From: CAYSRC01 sp964446385
GTDB taxonomy: Bacteria; Bacillota; Clostridia; Oscillospirales; Ruminococcaceae
NCBI GenBank assembly: GCA_964446385.1
Contig: CAYUOH010000012.1
Coordinates: forward strand, 3,696-67,695
Length of the DNA: 64,000 bases
Reading direction: 5' to 3'
Of this stretch, positions 25,648 to 34,836 are shown in pieces. The position numbers and the translations under genes are program-made. Under the pieces are notes generated by a model. It ran no database searches and was not told where the DNA came from. It saw only the letters and a program-made list of their open reading frames with translations. Every line of letters begins with the position of its first letter. Positions within the stretch are counted from its first letter, which is position 1.

Positions 25648-26921
25648 CTGATAGCCTCCTCTTCCCCGTCGTTCGCTTCCACCACGGCCATGGCACGCGG
25701 TTTAAGCTGATGTATTAATTCGGTAATATTTTCGGTGGGTGTGGCCAGGATATCCCTGAGCTCGTCCTCGGGTTCCCCTATGAATCCGTCACGGACAAGC
25801 CGGTTGAAATAGTAGTTCATCAGCGAACCGGCGCTGTCGCGGATTGATGAAAAGCTGTTTTTGAATATCTCATGAACCGTTATCATCTCGTCTTCGGTAG
25901 GCCCGTTATCACCAAGAGAACGAAGTTCATTCCTTACACCGTCTACAACTCTGAGAAGATTTTCATGGGACATTCCGCTTTCAACAGCAATGCCGATGCC
26001 CGGTTTGAGGGTCTGTTCCGACGAGATGTAGTAACAGAGGCTCTGCTTTTCGCGGATATTATTGAACAGGCGGGAATACGCGCTTCCTCCCAGTATTACA
26101 GAACCCTGACGGAGAGCGTGGTAATCTTTCAGACTTCCGGCCTTCCCTGTGGAGAACAGCATAGCGAGCTTGTCCTGCTCCACATCCATCACAGTCTTTT
26201 TGGTATTCAGACGTTCATTGCAGACGGGTGCTCCCGAAGCAGGCACTTCTCCGCGGAAATCGAAAGCGGAGAAGCGTTCGGTGCAAAGAGCCGCGACTTC
26301 GACGGCATCGGCCCCGGTGTAGAAGATCTCCACCGTTGCCATACTGAGAATATCGAGATATTCTTTATACAGCGAAACACCGTCAATCAAATCAAGATCC
26401 TCAGCGAACCCGTCGAAAGGCAGCGCGCGTTCATCGGTGTACGCAGCCTGATTCAACATCTCAGCGCAAAGATCACGTTTGTCATTGTAGATGGAATTAA
26501 TCGCGTCCAGCAGCTTGGGTTTTTCAATATCAACCCAGTCGTTTCTGAAACCTCCATTTTCGGTAAAGGGATTCAGAAGAACATCCAGAAGCAGTCCTGC
26601 TTTTAGCATATCCCCGGATTTGTCGCCGGTATATGCCGAGTCGGGGCCGCTGACCGACACGGATACGACCCTGTAGGGATAACGTGTGGTGTATGACGTT
26701 GAGAGCGAGCTTCCGTACATTCCGAGAAACTTACGGCGAATTGCAATATTGTCGGGCAGATTCTTTGTACCTCTCTCAAGAAGATAGGGCACGAGTGCAG
26801 ATGATGTAAGATTATCTTTTTTCAAGGGCAATAAAAGGTAAACTGTCATGTTTACCCTTTTCCATCCGCTGCCGCAGTCTGTGAAATATACGTTTTTGCC
26901 TATGGGTTGACGGTTAATCAT
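25644..26921 (-). CDS. M16 family protein, YmfF-like (non-catalytic member)
   Basis: A 425-residue M16-fold protein. At the place of the zinc motif it reads VPYLLERGTKNLPDN, with no HxxEH, so it cannot bind zinc in the usual way. Such partners pair with a catalytic YmfH-type subunit, here the next gene with which it shares an ATGA overlap. The C-terminal half is typical (SAYSRLFNNIREKQSLCYYI). It begins the operon ymfF-ymfH-lgt-small membrane protein. Upstream lies a 300-base AT-rich stretch. Confidence 0.88.
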   Translation of the reverse strand: MINRQPIGKNVYFTDCGSGWKRVNMTVYLLLPLKKDNLTSSALVPYLLERGTKNLPDNIAIRRKFLGMYGSSLSTSYTTRYPYRVVSVSVSGPDSAYTGDKSGDMLKAGLLLDVLLNPFTENGGFRNDWVDIEKPKLLDAINSIYNDKRDLCAEMLNQAAYTDERALPFDGFAEDLDLIDGVSLYKEYLDILSMATVEIFYTGADAVEVAALCTERFSAFDFRGEVPASGAPVCNERLNTKKTVMDVEQDKLAMLFSTGKAGSLKDYHALRQGSVILGGSAYSRLFNNIREKQSLCYYISSEQTLKPGIGIAVESGMSHENLLRVVDGVRNELRSLGDNGPTEDEMITVHEIFKNSFSSIRDSAGSLMNYYFNRLVRDGFIGEPEDELRDILATPTENITELIHQLKPRAMAVVEANDGEEEAIR

Positions 26922-26959
26922 AATTTATAATATTCCCCGATGCTTAATAATAATTGTAA

Positions 26960-27160
26960 TTGTTTTAAAGACTATACTTGTTGATTAATATGCCGAAAGT
27001 ATCGATGACATAGTATATTTGTAACATTTTTGTAACATTTTAACAGATTTTTGTGTTAAAGACTGTAAAATTTTGTTATGTAATTTTTTTGTAATAGTCT
27101 TTACAAATTACAATTAATTGGTTACAATATAGTTACAAATTAATTTTTTCATTTTCATTC
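26960..27160. repeat. AT-rich intergenic region with repeated TTGTAAC/GTTACAA words
   Basis: Between the ymfF-like gene and the azlD terminator there is an AT-rich stretch holding many copies of one word in both orientations: TTTGTAACATTTTTGTAACATTTTAACAG near 27018-27046 as close tandem copies, then TTTGTAATAG, TTTACAAATTA, GGTTACAATAT and AGTTACAAAT up to about 27140. Spacing is uneven. It may hold operators and the ymfF promoter. No known regulator site is recognised. Confidence 0.5.
27114..27158 (-). CDS. Possible 14-residue leader peptide
   Basis: On the minus strand an AAGGAGG box (27166-27172) lies seven to eight bases before an ATG that opens a 15-codon frame, MKMKKLICNYIVTN, closed by TAA at 27114. 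The Shine-Dalgarno match is as good as that of any gene in the window. It follows the azlD terminator and precedes the ymfF-like gene by about 190 bases. It could be a leader peptide, a tiny protein or the stump of a lost gene. Short frames arise easily in AT-rich sequence, so only the ribosome binding site argues for it. Confidence 0.35.
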   Translation of the reverse strand: MKMKKLICNYIVTN

Positions 27161-27182
27161 TTTTCCTCCTTTTTCTTATATT

Positions 27183-27206
27183 AAAGCGTCGCATCTGCGG
27201 CGCTTT
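27183..27206 (-). terminator. Stem-loop after azlD
   Basis: AAAGCGTCGC and GCGGCGCTTT pair over ten positions (one G-U) around a four-base loop, 22 bases after the azlD stop on the minus strand. The following sequence is AATATAAG, so the U-tract is poor. Confidence 0.65.
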
Positions 27207-27227
27207 AATTTGTTTAGGAGGATTTTT

Positions 27228-27545
27228 TTATAGTAAAGCCTGAATAAAGCTTACAAGCGCCACGACTCCGCAGGATACCTCGGCCACCGTAAGAAGGCTC
27301 TTGCCTATAAATGCGAGAATCATCGCTGCGGCGAATCCTGCCGCGGCGGCAGCAAGCGAATCGACCGCAAAGAAAATAGCGGGTATGGTCATGGCTGCAA
27401 GAACCGCGTACGGCATGTAGTACAGGAATGAAATCAGAAAACGGTTTGTTATCTTTTTGCGTACAAGGGTTAGAGGCAGCATCCTTACAAGGTATGTAAC
27501 CCCGGCCATTACTATAAGATAAACTATAAAAGGATAGCCTTTCAT
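27228..27545 (-). CDS. azlD: AzlD family branched-chain amino acid export subunit
   Basis: A 105-residue membrane protein with about four hydrophobic segments and the AzlD hallmark TYLVRMLPLTLVRKK near the start, followed by FLYYMPYAVLAAMTIPAIFF. With AzlC it exports branched-chain amino acids and analogues such as azaleucine. Its ATG lies directly after the azlC stop codon. Both length and pairing are normal for the family. Confidence 0.9.
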   Translation of the reverse strand: MKGYPFIVYLIVMAGVTYLVRMLPLTLVRKKITNRFLISFLYYMPYAVLAAMTIPAIFFAVDSLAAAAAGFAAAMILAFIGKSLLTVAEVSCGVVALVSFIQALL

Positions 27546-28271
27546 TTACGCGCCTTCCCCCGTTCTTACAGGTACCGGGGCCAGTACAGCTGTGGCTGCG
27601 GCCGCCGTTACAGCGCATATAATAACAATAAAACCGCCAGGCACCAAAGACAGTGCCGGTACGAATCTGAACAGACAGCTTATCGCGGCCGCAACAAGAA
27701 CGCATAGCGCAACCGGAGCCGATTTTTTTGCGTCGGGAACAACTATCGCCACAAACATGGCATATATTGCGATGCCGAGGGCGTCGGTGACAAGTTTCGG
27801 AAGGACGTCGCCCATAAGCGCGCCTGCGACGGTACCGGTGCTCCACCCCAGAAACGGAGTCAGGGCAAGGCCGGCCATATAAATGCGGCCGACAGGTTCG
27901 GGGCGCGATGATGCCACTGCGAATACCTCGTCGGTATTCATAAACGCTATCCAGAACCTGTCAGCAAGGGATACGGACGCTCCCAAACGCTGCGACAGGG
28001 ATACTGACATCAGCGAATAGCGAAGATTGATTACGAACTGAGAGAGGGCGAGCTCCGCAAGGGTACCGCCCCCGGCAATAATAGGCACCGCCGCCAGCTG
28101 ACCCGCGGAGGTGACGTTGGTCATGGATATTATCAGAGCCTCAAGGGCAGAAAGTCCGTTTGCCACGGTGAATATACCAAAAGCAAAGGCTACCGACAGA
28201 TATCCGAAGCATATCGGAAGTCCGTCGGTAATGCCCTGTCTGAAACTGTTATATTCGCGGACGTTTCCCAT
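27546..28271 (-). CDS. azlC: AzlC family branched-chain amino acid exporter
   Basis: A 241-residue polytopic membrane protein of the AzlC/YgaZ family (FRQGITDGLPICFGYLSVAF at the start; GQLAAVPIIAGGGT; NLRYSLMSVSLSQRL). Six to seven helices are expected. It forms the large subunit of the exporter with AzlD. It abuts rpoD: its start overlaps the rpoD stop by one base, so it may be read from the dgt-dnaG-rpoD transcript as well as from its own promoter. Confidence 0.9.
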   Translation of the reverse strand: MGNVREYNSFRQGITDGLPICFGYLSVAFAFGIFTVANGLSALEALIISMTNVTSAGQLAAVPIIAGGGTLAELALSQFVINLRYSLMSVSLSQRLGASVSLADRFWIAFMNTDEVFAVASSRPEPVGRIYMAGLALTPFLGWSTGTVAGALMGDVLPKLVTDALGIAIYAMFVAIVVPDAKKSAPVALCVLVAAAISCLFRFVPALSLVPGGFIVIICAVTAAAATAVLAPVPVRTGEGA

Positions 28272-29359
28272 TAATCAAGGAAATCCTTCAGCTTCTTGCT
28301 ACGGCTGGGATGACGCAGTTTACGAAGAGCCTTGGCTTCAATCTGACGGATGCGCTCACGGGTTACGTTGAATTCCTTGCCGACCTCTTCGAGGGTGCGG
28401 GGGCGTCCGTCCTCAAGGCCGAAACGGAGACGAAGAACCCTGGCCTCACGGCTTGTAAGGGTTTCGAGAACCTCGTCAATCTGCTCGCACAGAAGGGAGT
28501 GGTATGCGGCTTCGGCGGGAACGGTGGCGTCTTCGTCGGGGATAAAATCTCCGAGATGGCTGTCCTCTTCCTCACCGATAGGGGTTTCAAGGGATACCGG
28601 CTCCTGGGCAACGCGGAGAATCTCGCGGACCTTTTCAACGGGAATGCCCATCTCCTCGCCGATTTCCTCGGGCGTTGGTTCGTGGCCGTTTTTATGCAGA
28701 AGTTGGCTTGAAGCCTTTTTGACCTTGTTTATTGTTTCCACCATATGAACAGGTATACGGATGGTACGGGCCTGGTCGGCGATGGCACGGGTGATAGCCT
28801 GGCGGATCCACCACGTGGCGTAGGTGCTGAACTTGAAGCCCTTTGTGTAGTCGAACTTTTCAACGGCCTTTATAAGACCGAGGTTGCCTTCCTGGATAAG
28901 ATCAAGAAAATGCATACCGCGCCCGACATAACGCTTGGCGATACTTACAACAAGACGCAGGTTAGCTTCGCTTAATTTTTTACGGGCCTCATCGTCGCCT
29001 TCGGCCACGCGGCGCGCAAGATCAACCTCTTCAGCCGAGCTTAATAGGTGAACACGGCCGATTTCCTTAAGATATACCTTTACCGGGTCGTCGATTCCGT
29101 CGGTTATTGAGGAATCGGAGGTATCGGCGTCGGCGCTTTCAACTATGACTTCTATATCGGATATGTCGTCAACTGTCACATCTTCGATTATTTTGATGTT
29201 GTTCCCTTCAAGGGAATCGTAAAGCTTTTCAACCTCCTCAACGTCATAGTCGATCCCCTCGAGCATGTCGTTGATTTCGGACGCGGATATTTTACCGTCC
29301 TTCATACCTTGCTCGATGATGTCGTTTAAGGATACGGTGGCTTTTTTTGTTTCTGCCAT
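28271..29359 (-). CDS. rpoD: Primary RNA polymerase sigma factor RpoD (SigA)
   Basis: A 362-residue group 1 sigma factor. A short acidic region 1.1-like N-terminus (about 1-85) leads to region 1.2/2 (DPVKVYLKEIGRVHLLSSAEE; FLDLIQEGNLGLIKAVEKFD; the -10-melting YATWWIRQAITRAI), region 3 (IPVHMVETINKVKK) and region 4 (TLEEVGKEFNVTRERIRQIE). The 250-residue non-conserved insert of proteobacterial RpoD is missing, as usual in Firmicutes. It follows dnaG by one base in the macromolecular-synthesis order dgt-dnaG-rpoD. Confidence 0.97.
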   Translation of the reverse strand: MAETKKATVSLNDIIEQGMKDGKISASEINDMLEGIDYDVEEVEKLYDSLEGNNIKIIEDVTVDDISDIEVIVESADADTSDSSITDGIDDPVKVYLKEIGRVHLLSSAEEVDLARRVAEGDDEARKKLSEANLRLVVSIAKRYVGRGMHFLDLIQEGNLGLIKAVEKFDYTKGFKFSTYATWWIRQAITRAIADQARTIRIPVHMVETINKVKKASSQLLHKNGHEPTPEEIGEEMGIPVEKVREILRVAQEPVSLETPIGEEEDSHLGDFIPDEDATVPAEAAYHSLLCEQIDEVLETLTSREARVLRLRFGLEDGRPRTLEEVGKEFNVTRERIRQIEAKALRKLRHPSRSKKLKDFLD

Positions 29360-29360
29360 A

Positions 29361-31115
29361 TCAGTTCTCCCTTTGTTTTTTCTTTTCTATCATTTTTTGA
29401 ATTTCCTGCGGATCGGAAGCCTTCAGTTGTTCATCCGTCGGAGCGTTTCCGTAGTCAAGAATTTTATCAATATACAGCTCCAGATCGTCGGGGCTGAAAT
29501 TAACACTGCCGTTTTCGGTGATTACCTGGGTCAGGAGCGCCATCTCGGAATTTGACAGCAGCGGCGATAATGAGGAATATCCTCTGAAGTCCCCGCTCTC
29601 AGCCTCCTGCATAATGGCGTTGTATATATGACCAAGCTCTTCGGAAAGAAGGTTTTTGGGGGTAATTCTGCCCTTTACCATACGGCAGAGATCCGAATTG
29701 GTATATAAAAGCGCTACCAATCTTCGCCCCGAGGCCAGAACACCGACCCGGTCGTCGGCTGAGGATTTGAGCCCCACCCGTTTGCCCACGCTGTTGAGCA
29801 GAGCGCTTTCGTCTTTTTTTTGATCTGAACGGCGGCTGCTTTTTATTGCGGAATCTATCTGAAGCATTACTGAGGCCTTATCAACACCGGTCTGACCGGC
29901 TATCATACCCCCGTAAACATCCCTTTCGGTGGGCCGTGAAAGCCCGGCGATTATTCCGGTCGCTTCGCGCAGGTATCGAATCCGGCCGTCGTTGGTGTCA
30001 AGGTTGTACTTGACAGCAGCCTTCTGGAGCTGGTATTCCGTAGAAGTGTTGCTTCCGCTGACCAGAGCGCCGAATTCTGCATGCCCGTATTTATTTATGA
30101 ACTCGTCGGGGTCCTTTGCTCCTGTGATATGAATAACCTTTACCGGAATTCCTGATGGCCTGAATACCTCGATGGCCCTGCGTACAGCCTTCTGTCCGGC
30201 CTCGTCTCCGTCGTACGCCAGAACCACCTCGTCGCAGTAGGAGGACAACATACGCACATGCTCGTCGGTAAGCGCGGTGCCCAGTGTCGCTACGGCGTTG
30301 TCGAATCCGGCCTGATGAATCGCAATGACATCCATCTGCCCCTCAGCTACAATTATCCGGCGGGACACGGTGTTCTTTGCCATGTTCAGAGCGAAGAGCG
30401 TACGGGATTTTTTGAAAATCATGGTCTCGCGGCTGTTGAGGTATTTACGCGAATCCGTGCCCATTGTGCGGCCCGAAAATGCTACCACATTGCCCCGTAC
30501 GTCGATTACGGGAAACATTACTCTCTCATGGAAAAAGTCGTAAACATTGCCCTTTTCGGAGCGCCCGCAAAGACTTGACTCCACAAGGGTTTCCTCGGAG
30601 AATCCCTCGGCTTTAAGTGAGTCGCGCATGGCGCCCCATTCAGAAGGGGCCCATCCCAGACCGAACTTTTTTATGGTGACGTCGGTAAGCCCTCTGCCCC
30701 GCAGATACTTCAATGCGTTTCTGCCTTCATCGGTGTTTAGCTGTGAAAAGAAGAATTTCGCTGCGGAACGGTTGGCGTCCAGAATACGTCTGCGGCGCTT
30801 GAAGCTTTCGTTATCGGAATCGTCCTCAGGCACGGGTATTCCGGCCCGCTGGGCCAGCTCGCGCACAGCTTCGATATATCCGAGATTCTCGCTTTCCTTG
30901 ATATATGTGACCACATCTCCGCCCTTGCCGCATCCGAAGCAGTAAAAGCTCTGGGTTTCGGGATAGACAACAAAGCTGGGAGTCTTTTCGTTGTGGAAGG
31001 GACACAGGCCTACGTAGGTGCGCCCGGTATGGCGCAGAGACACGTTGCTTCCGATTATTTCAACAATATCGCTCCGGTCGTAAAGCGCCTGAAGAAAATC
31101 CTGCGGCAGTGCCAT
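29361..31115 (-). CDS. dnaG: DNA primase DnaG
   Basis: A 584-residue primase: N-terminal zinc ribbon with ligands C38, H41, C59 and C62 (CPFHNEKTPSF; FYCFGCGKGGD), the RNA polymerase core (about 115-340) with the TOPRIM motifs VVAEGQMDVI and LAYDGDEAGQKA, and a C-terminal helicase-binding domain (about 440-584). It lays RNA primers for lagging-strand synthesis. It lies between dgt and rpoD, 49 bases after the former. All catalytic acids appear present. Confidence 0.97.
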   Translation of the reverse strand: MALPQDFLQALYDRSDIVEIIGSNVSLRHTGRTYVGLCPFHNEKTPSFVVYPETQSFYCFGCGKGGDVVTYIKESENLGYIEAVRELAQRAGIPVPEDDSDNESFKRRRRILDANRSAAKFFFSQLNTDEGRNALKYLRGRGLTDVTIKKFGLGWAPSEWGAMRDSLKAEGFSEETLVESSLCGRSEKGNVYDFFHERVMFPVIDVRGNVVAFSGRTMGTDSRKYLNSRETMIFKKSRTLFALNMAKNTVSRRIIVAEGQMDVIAIHQAGFDNAVATLGTALTDEHVRMLSSYCDEVVLAYDGDEAGQKAVRRAIEVFRPSGIPVKVIHITGAKDPDEFINKYGHAEFGALVSGSNTSTEYQLQKAAVKYNLDTNDGRIRYLREATGIIAGLSRPTERDVYGGMIAGQTGVDKASVMLQIDSAIKSSRRSDQKKDESALLNSVGKRVGLKSSADDRVGVLASGRRLVALLYTNSDLCRMVKGRITPKNLLSEELGHIYNAIMQEAESGDFRGYSSLSPLLSNSEMALLTQVITENGSVNFSPDDLELYIDKILDYGNAPTDEQLKASDPQEIQKMIEKKKQREN

Positions 31116-31164
31116 TATTCGCGTCCTTTCCTTTCAGTATAAGTGTTATTCAGTTATTAATATG

Positions 31165-32178
31165 TTATTTTGAGTTGTCCTCGAAGGACCAGAATTTTGG
31201 AATAAAAAGCTTCTCATAGCAGTGAACGGCGTACAGATCGCTCATCCCGGAAATATAGTCGGCTACGGCAATCTCGGGGCCATTGTTAAAGGCGGTATCC
31301 TTGTAGAATTCCGGCATGCTGTCGGGATTGCCCATATAATAATCGAACAGGGAGGCTACCATGCCGAAAACCTTTTTTTCCTCTATCTTAGCGACGCCTT
31401 CGGTGTTTAGATAGACGCGTTCGTACATGAAATTGTAAAGGGTGTCGTAGGCGTGCGCTACATCGCCGCCGATATGAAACTCCCCGTCAAAGCCATACAC
31501 CATCTCGTTGACAAGCGTGGTGATGCGACTGCTCTTGGAATCACCAAGGACCTCGCGGACCTCGGAGGGAATCTCGCCCTCGGACATGACTCCTGCAGCA
31601 ACAGCGTCCTCAATGTCGTGATTCAGAAAAGCTATTCGGTCGGCGTGTCGGAGAGCCTTTCCCTCCGCGGTACGGGGCCAGTCGCCACGGGTATGGTTTA
31701 TAATGCCGTCCACGGTATCGGTGGTAAGATTCAGTCCGTGTCGCTCACGCTCAAGATACTGTACCACACGTCCGCTTTGGATATAATGTGCAAAACCGTC
31801 GCTGCACAGAGCATCAAGCGCGCGCTCACCTGCATGGCCGAACGGAGTATGCCCGAGATCGTGACCCAAGGCTATCGCTTCGGTCAGATCCTCGTTTAAA
31901 AAAAGAGCCTTTGCGATTGTCCTCGCAATCTGGCTGACCTCAAGAGTATGGGTCAGACGGGTTCTGTAATGATCACCCTCCGGCGCAAGGAAAACCTGGG
32001 TTTTCTGTTTGAGACGGCGGAAGGATTTGCAGTGTATAATACGGTCCCGGTCGCGGCAGAAATCGGTACGGATCTCATCGCGCTTTTCGGGTTCGGGACG
32101 CACTGCCTCCTCCGACATGGCGGCCCACCGGCTGAGGTACAGATGTTCATTCTTTTCCTGTAATTCACGTATATTCAT
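31165..32178 (-). CDS. dgt: Deoxyguanosinetriphosphate triphosphohydrolase (dGTPase)
   Basis: A 337-residue HD-superfamily enzyme. The metal ligands are in RLTHTLEVSQIARTIA and GHDLGHTPFGHAGERAL, followed by the DRIAFLNHDIEDA segment typical of dGTPase-like proteins. It cuts dGTP (or other dNTPs) to the nucleoside and triphosphate and so tunes the dNTP pool. It opens the dgt-dnaG-rpoD set found in many Clostridia. The enzyme is of the shorter bacterial type, so the preferred nucleotide is not certain. Confidence 0.93.
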   Translation of the reverse strand: MNIRELQEKNEHLYLSRWAAMSEEAVRPEPEKRDEIRTDFCRDRDRIIHCKSFRRLKQKTQVFLAPEGDHYRTRLTHTLEVSQIARTIAKALFLNEDLTEAIALGHDLGHTPFGHAGERALDALCSDGFAHYIQSGRVVQYLERERHGLNLTTDTVDGIINHTRGDWPRTAEGKALRHADRIAFLNHDIEDAVAAGVMSEGEIPSEVREVLGDSKSSRITTLVNEMVYGFDGEFHIGGDVAHAYDTLYNFMYERVYLNTEGVAKIEEKKVFGMVASLFDYYMGNPDSMPEFYKDTAFNNGPEIAVADYISGMSDLYAVHCYEKLFIPKFWSFEDNSK

Positions 32179-32244
32179 TCGGGTTCTCCCCTTCTACTAA
32201 ACATATACGAAATGAAATTAAAAAGTCCTTTATTTTATTTATTT

Positions 32245-32266
32245 ATATTTTTAAAACCGGCCCGGT
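32245..32266 (-). terminator. Weak stem-loop after the YigZ-family gene
   Basis: On the minus strand AAACCGGGCCGGTTTT directly follows the yigZ-like stop, and an A/T-rich run comes after it. The stem is short (five to six bp) and only TTTT follows, so it is at best a weak terminator. Confidence 0.35.
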
Positions 32267-32902
32267 TTATTCATCCGCGGGCATGGGATAAAGACCGGAA
32301 CCGGTTTCGATAATTTCACATTTTCCGCCGGTGAGGTCGGTCAGGGCGGAGATTGCGCCCTGAGCCCCGTCTTCGCGGATTCTGAACGACGAGGTAACCA
32401 GCTCCCCGTATTCGGTGCCAATAATAAGGGTCCCTCGGTCTCCCAGTATGCGGGATATGCCGTCGATATATTTGTAGTCGTATGACAGTGAATAATCGAG
32501 GCAGGGAGTCATTATTGCGAAACCGGCGTCTTTTATCGCCCCGACCGCAGCGGAAGAATAGGCGTGGACCAGACCGCCGGTTCCGAGAAGCGTCCCGCCG
32601 AAATACCGGGTTACGGTGATTACGGCGTCGAAGATTTCGTTTCGCGTAAGTACTTCGAGGATTGGACTTCCCGCTGTGCCGGAGGGTTCCGCGTCGTCGG
32701 TAAAGCGGCAAAGGCCGCCTTTTTTTATACTGAATGCCCAGCAGCAGTGGCTTGCATCGGGATACTTTTCCTTTTCCGCCGCAACAAAAGCGAAGGCTTC
32801 ACCTGCGTCGGAAACCCTTGCCGCGTGGGCTATGAAACGGGAATGACGGTCGATGATTGTTGCCTCTCCGTCACCCGCCGGAGTTTTGTATCCTTCGGCC
32901 AT
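32267..32902 (-). CDS. YigZ/IMPACT family protein
   Basis: A 211-residue protein of the YigZ/IMPACT N-terminal fold (about 15-125) with the conserved DASHCCWAF, DDAEPSGTAGSPIL and VTRYFGGTLLGTGGLVHAYSSA motifs, followed by the DUF1949-type ferredoxin-like C-terminal domain. Related proteins are linked to translation and ribosome association in eukaryotes; the bacterial role is not settled. It lies eight bases after the MATE gene, so the two are co-transcribed, which is not a known functional link. Confidence 0.9.
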   Translation of the reverse strand: MAEGYKTPAGDGEATIIDRHSRFIAHAARVSDAGEAFAFVAAEKEKYPDASHCCWAFSIKKGGLCRFTDDAEPSGTAGSPILEVLTRNEIFDAVITVTRYFGGTLLGTGGLVHAYSSAAVGAIKDAGFAIMTPCLDYSLSYDYKYIDGISRILGDRGTLIIGTEYGELVTSSFRIREDGAQGAISALTDLTGGKCEIIETGSGLYPMPADE

Positions 32903-32910
32903 AATTAAAC

Positions 32911-34317
32911 CTATGCCTCCGCAGGTTTTTCGGTATCAACGATATTGCGCAGCCAGCTGCCCTTCTTTACAAGGACGATGCCTATCACACATTTTATCAG
33001 GGCTAGGGATTGTACAATGGCGAATATGAAAATCACTGGTGTTGACGTCAGTTTTACAAGCAGGAAGGCTGAAAATACCTGAACCCATGCGAATGCGGAG
33101 TCAAACAGAATGGTAATCCATACCTTTCCGCCGCTTCGTAAGACGAAATAGCAGCTGACACTGAATGCGTCGAAAGGCATAATCAATGCAAATATAATCA
33201 TCATTGTGGTCGCTAGACCGCGGATTTCATCGGTGATCTTGTAGAGTCTAGGAATAAAAGGAGAAGCGGCAGCAAAAATAATGCCCATTACGATGCTTAT
33301 CAGAATGGCGAATACAATCAGTTTAGTGCAGTCGCTTTTCGCCTTTTCAAATTTATTGGCGCCGAGCTCCTGACCCAGAATAATAGCCACAGCATTACCG
33401 ACAGCCATAACAGCTACCGAAAACAGGCGAACAAAGGTGGAGCTGATATTTTCAGCGGCAAGTATTTCTGTGCCGCGCAGGGAATACAACTGGCTCATGA
33501 CAGCAAGGCCAAGTGACCACGCGCCCTCGTTGATAAGAAGAGGCATACCCTTTACTATAATCTTTCCGGCAAGACTGCGCGGAACATGCAGCGATTTGAA
33601 CGCGCCGCGGATAAAGGGATATTTGTCCTTGTGTCGGCCTGTTATTATCACCAGGAAAAGAAGCTCCACATAGCGGGATATTACTGTCGCTATGGCGGCG
33701 CCCTCAACACCCATTCTCGGGGCGCCGAAGTTTCCGAAAATAAGAATATAGTTGCCGGTAAGGTTAACCAGAACAGCGATAATTCCGCTGTTCATAGGCA
33801 TGACTGTTTCGCCGCCCTCACGCAGCGAACTGCTGTAGCATTGGGAAAGCGCGAAGGGAATAAGCCCGAAAAGCATTATGCGCAGATACTTCTTTGCGTA
33901 CATCAGTATCTCGCTCCTCAGGGACGGATCGGTCTCACCTTTTAAATAAAGACCAATAAGCAACTCGTCGCCGAATACGAAGATCATAATTGCGATCGCG
34001 CTGAGAATTAAACCGCATATCATCTTAAAGCGGAAGGTATCACGGTGTCCCGTATAGTCACCCTTGCCGTAAAACTGGGCACCGAAGATACCGGCACCGG
34101 ATACTGCGCCGAATATAACAAGGGTAAAAACAAACATCAGCTGATTTGTCACGGCCACGGCGGTCATCTCGACGGTGCCAACACGGCCGACCATGATATT
34201 GTCCAGCATATTTACAAAGTTTGTAATACCGTTCTGCAGCATAATAGGCAGAAGCAGGACCATTAATCTACGGTAAAATTCGCGATTCCCGAACAATTTG
34301 CTACGCATAAAAGACAT
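32911..34317 (-). CDS. MATE family multidrug/toxin efflux protein (first of three)
   Basis: A 468-residue protein with twelve predicted membrane helices in two related halves, typical of MATE antiporters (LPIMLQNGITNFVNMLDNIMVGRVG in the first half is characteristic). It would exchange organic cations or metabolites for sodium or protons. A promoter and a GGAGG box precede the gene; either the ATG at 34317 or one three codons later could be used. Two further MATE genes in the window are only distantly similar, so these are not tandem copies. The substrate is unknown. Confidence 0.9.
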   Translation of the reverse strand: MSFMRSKLFGNREFYRRLMVLLLPIMLQNGITNFVNMLDNIMVGRVGTVEMTAVAVTNQLMFVFTLVIFGAVSGAGIFGAQFYGKGDYTGHRDTFRFKMICGLILSAIAIMIFVFGDELLIGLYLKGETDPSLRSEILMYAKKYLRIMLFGLIPFALSQCYSSSLREGGETVMPMNSGIIAVLVNLTGNYILIFGNFGAPRMGVEGAAIATVISRYVELLFLVIITGRHKDKYPFIRGAFKSLHVPRSLAGKIIVKGMPLLINEGAWSLGLAVMSQLYSLRGTEILAAENISSTFVRLFSVAVMAVGNAVAIILGQELGANKFEKAKSDCTKLIVFAILISIVMGIIFAAASPFIPRLYKITDEIRGLATTMMIIFALIMPFDAFSVSCYFVLRSGGKVWITILFDSAFAWVQVFSAFLLVKLTSTPVIFIFAIVQSLALIKCVIGIVLVKKGSWLRNIVDTEKPAEA

Positions 34318-34342
34318 GAACCTCCATGATAAACTATGATAG

Positions 34343-34372
34343 ATTATACCATATAAAAGGGCTCTTTCTCAA
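34343..34372 (-). promoter_or_regulatory. Promoter of the MATE-yigZ operon
   Basis: Minus strand: TTGAGA (34367-34372) and TATAAT (34343-34348) with an 18-base spacer, about 25 bases upstream of the start codon. A good sigma-A match, leaving only a short leader. Confidence 0.7.
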
Positions 34373-34511
34373 TTGACAACAGCGACAACAAAACCACCAA
34401 GGCAGCGTGCAATAATAGGACTTTCGTTTATTTTAAAAAGTGGTAAAATTAGTCTCGTACTTATTAATAAAGACAACAAATTCTCATTAGCGAACGAAAG
34501 GGTATTATTTT

Positions 34512-34823
34512 ATGGAATTCCTTGAAAACATTGAGGAAATATTTGATATCGTCCTGGAATGGGCAGTTCTTATTATTGAAATCACAGGGGCCGTGATGAT
34601 CGTTACCGGTTTTGTCAAAGCTCTCTTCATGGAAATTACAAAGAAGGAAGGATTTGTCCACACTCTGCTTCACTCGCTGGGAGACGCCATAGAATTTCTG
34701 CTGGCCGGCGAGCTTCTGCACAGTATTTATGTCAAGGACTGGAAACAACTGATCGTCCTGGGCGGCATGATGGGTCTGCGTTTCGCCGTAACCCTGATGA
34801 TCAAACACCATTCGGAAGACTGA
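34512..34823 (+). CDS. DUF1622-type small membrane protein
   Basis: A 103-residue membrane protein with about three hydrophobic segments (LEWAVLIIEITGAVMIVTGFV; LGDAIEFLLAGELLHSIY; QLIVLGGMMGLRFAVTLMI). The layout, with a central amphipathic LAGELLHS segment, is that of the DUF1622 family, whose function is not known. The start follows a GAAAGGG box. It is a lone plus-strand gene facing tsf, with a shared terminator. Confidence 0.75.
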   Translation: MEFLENIEEIFDIVLEWAVLIIEITGAVMIVTGFVKALFMEITKKEGFVHTLLHSLGDAIEFLLAGELLHSIYVKDWKQLIVLGGMMGLRFAVTLMIKHHSED

Positions 34824-34836
34824 CATTCCCTCAGGT

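Noticed and set aside
27214..27846. A 210-residue frame opposite in phase to azlC/azlD
   Set aside because: It lies wholly inside the two azl genes, its translation is rich in Arg, Cys and Ser without any hydrophobic pattern, and azlC and azlD have clear family matches.
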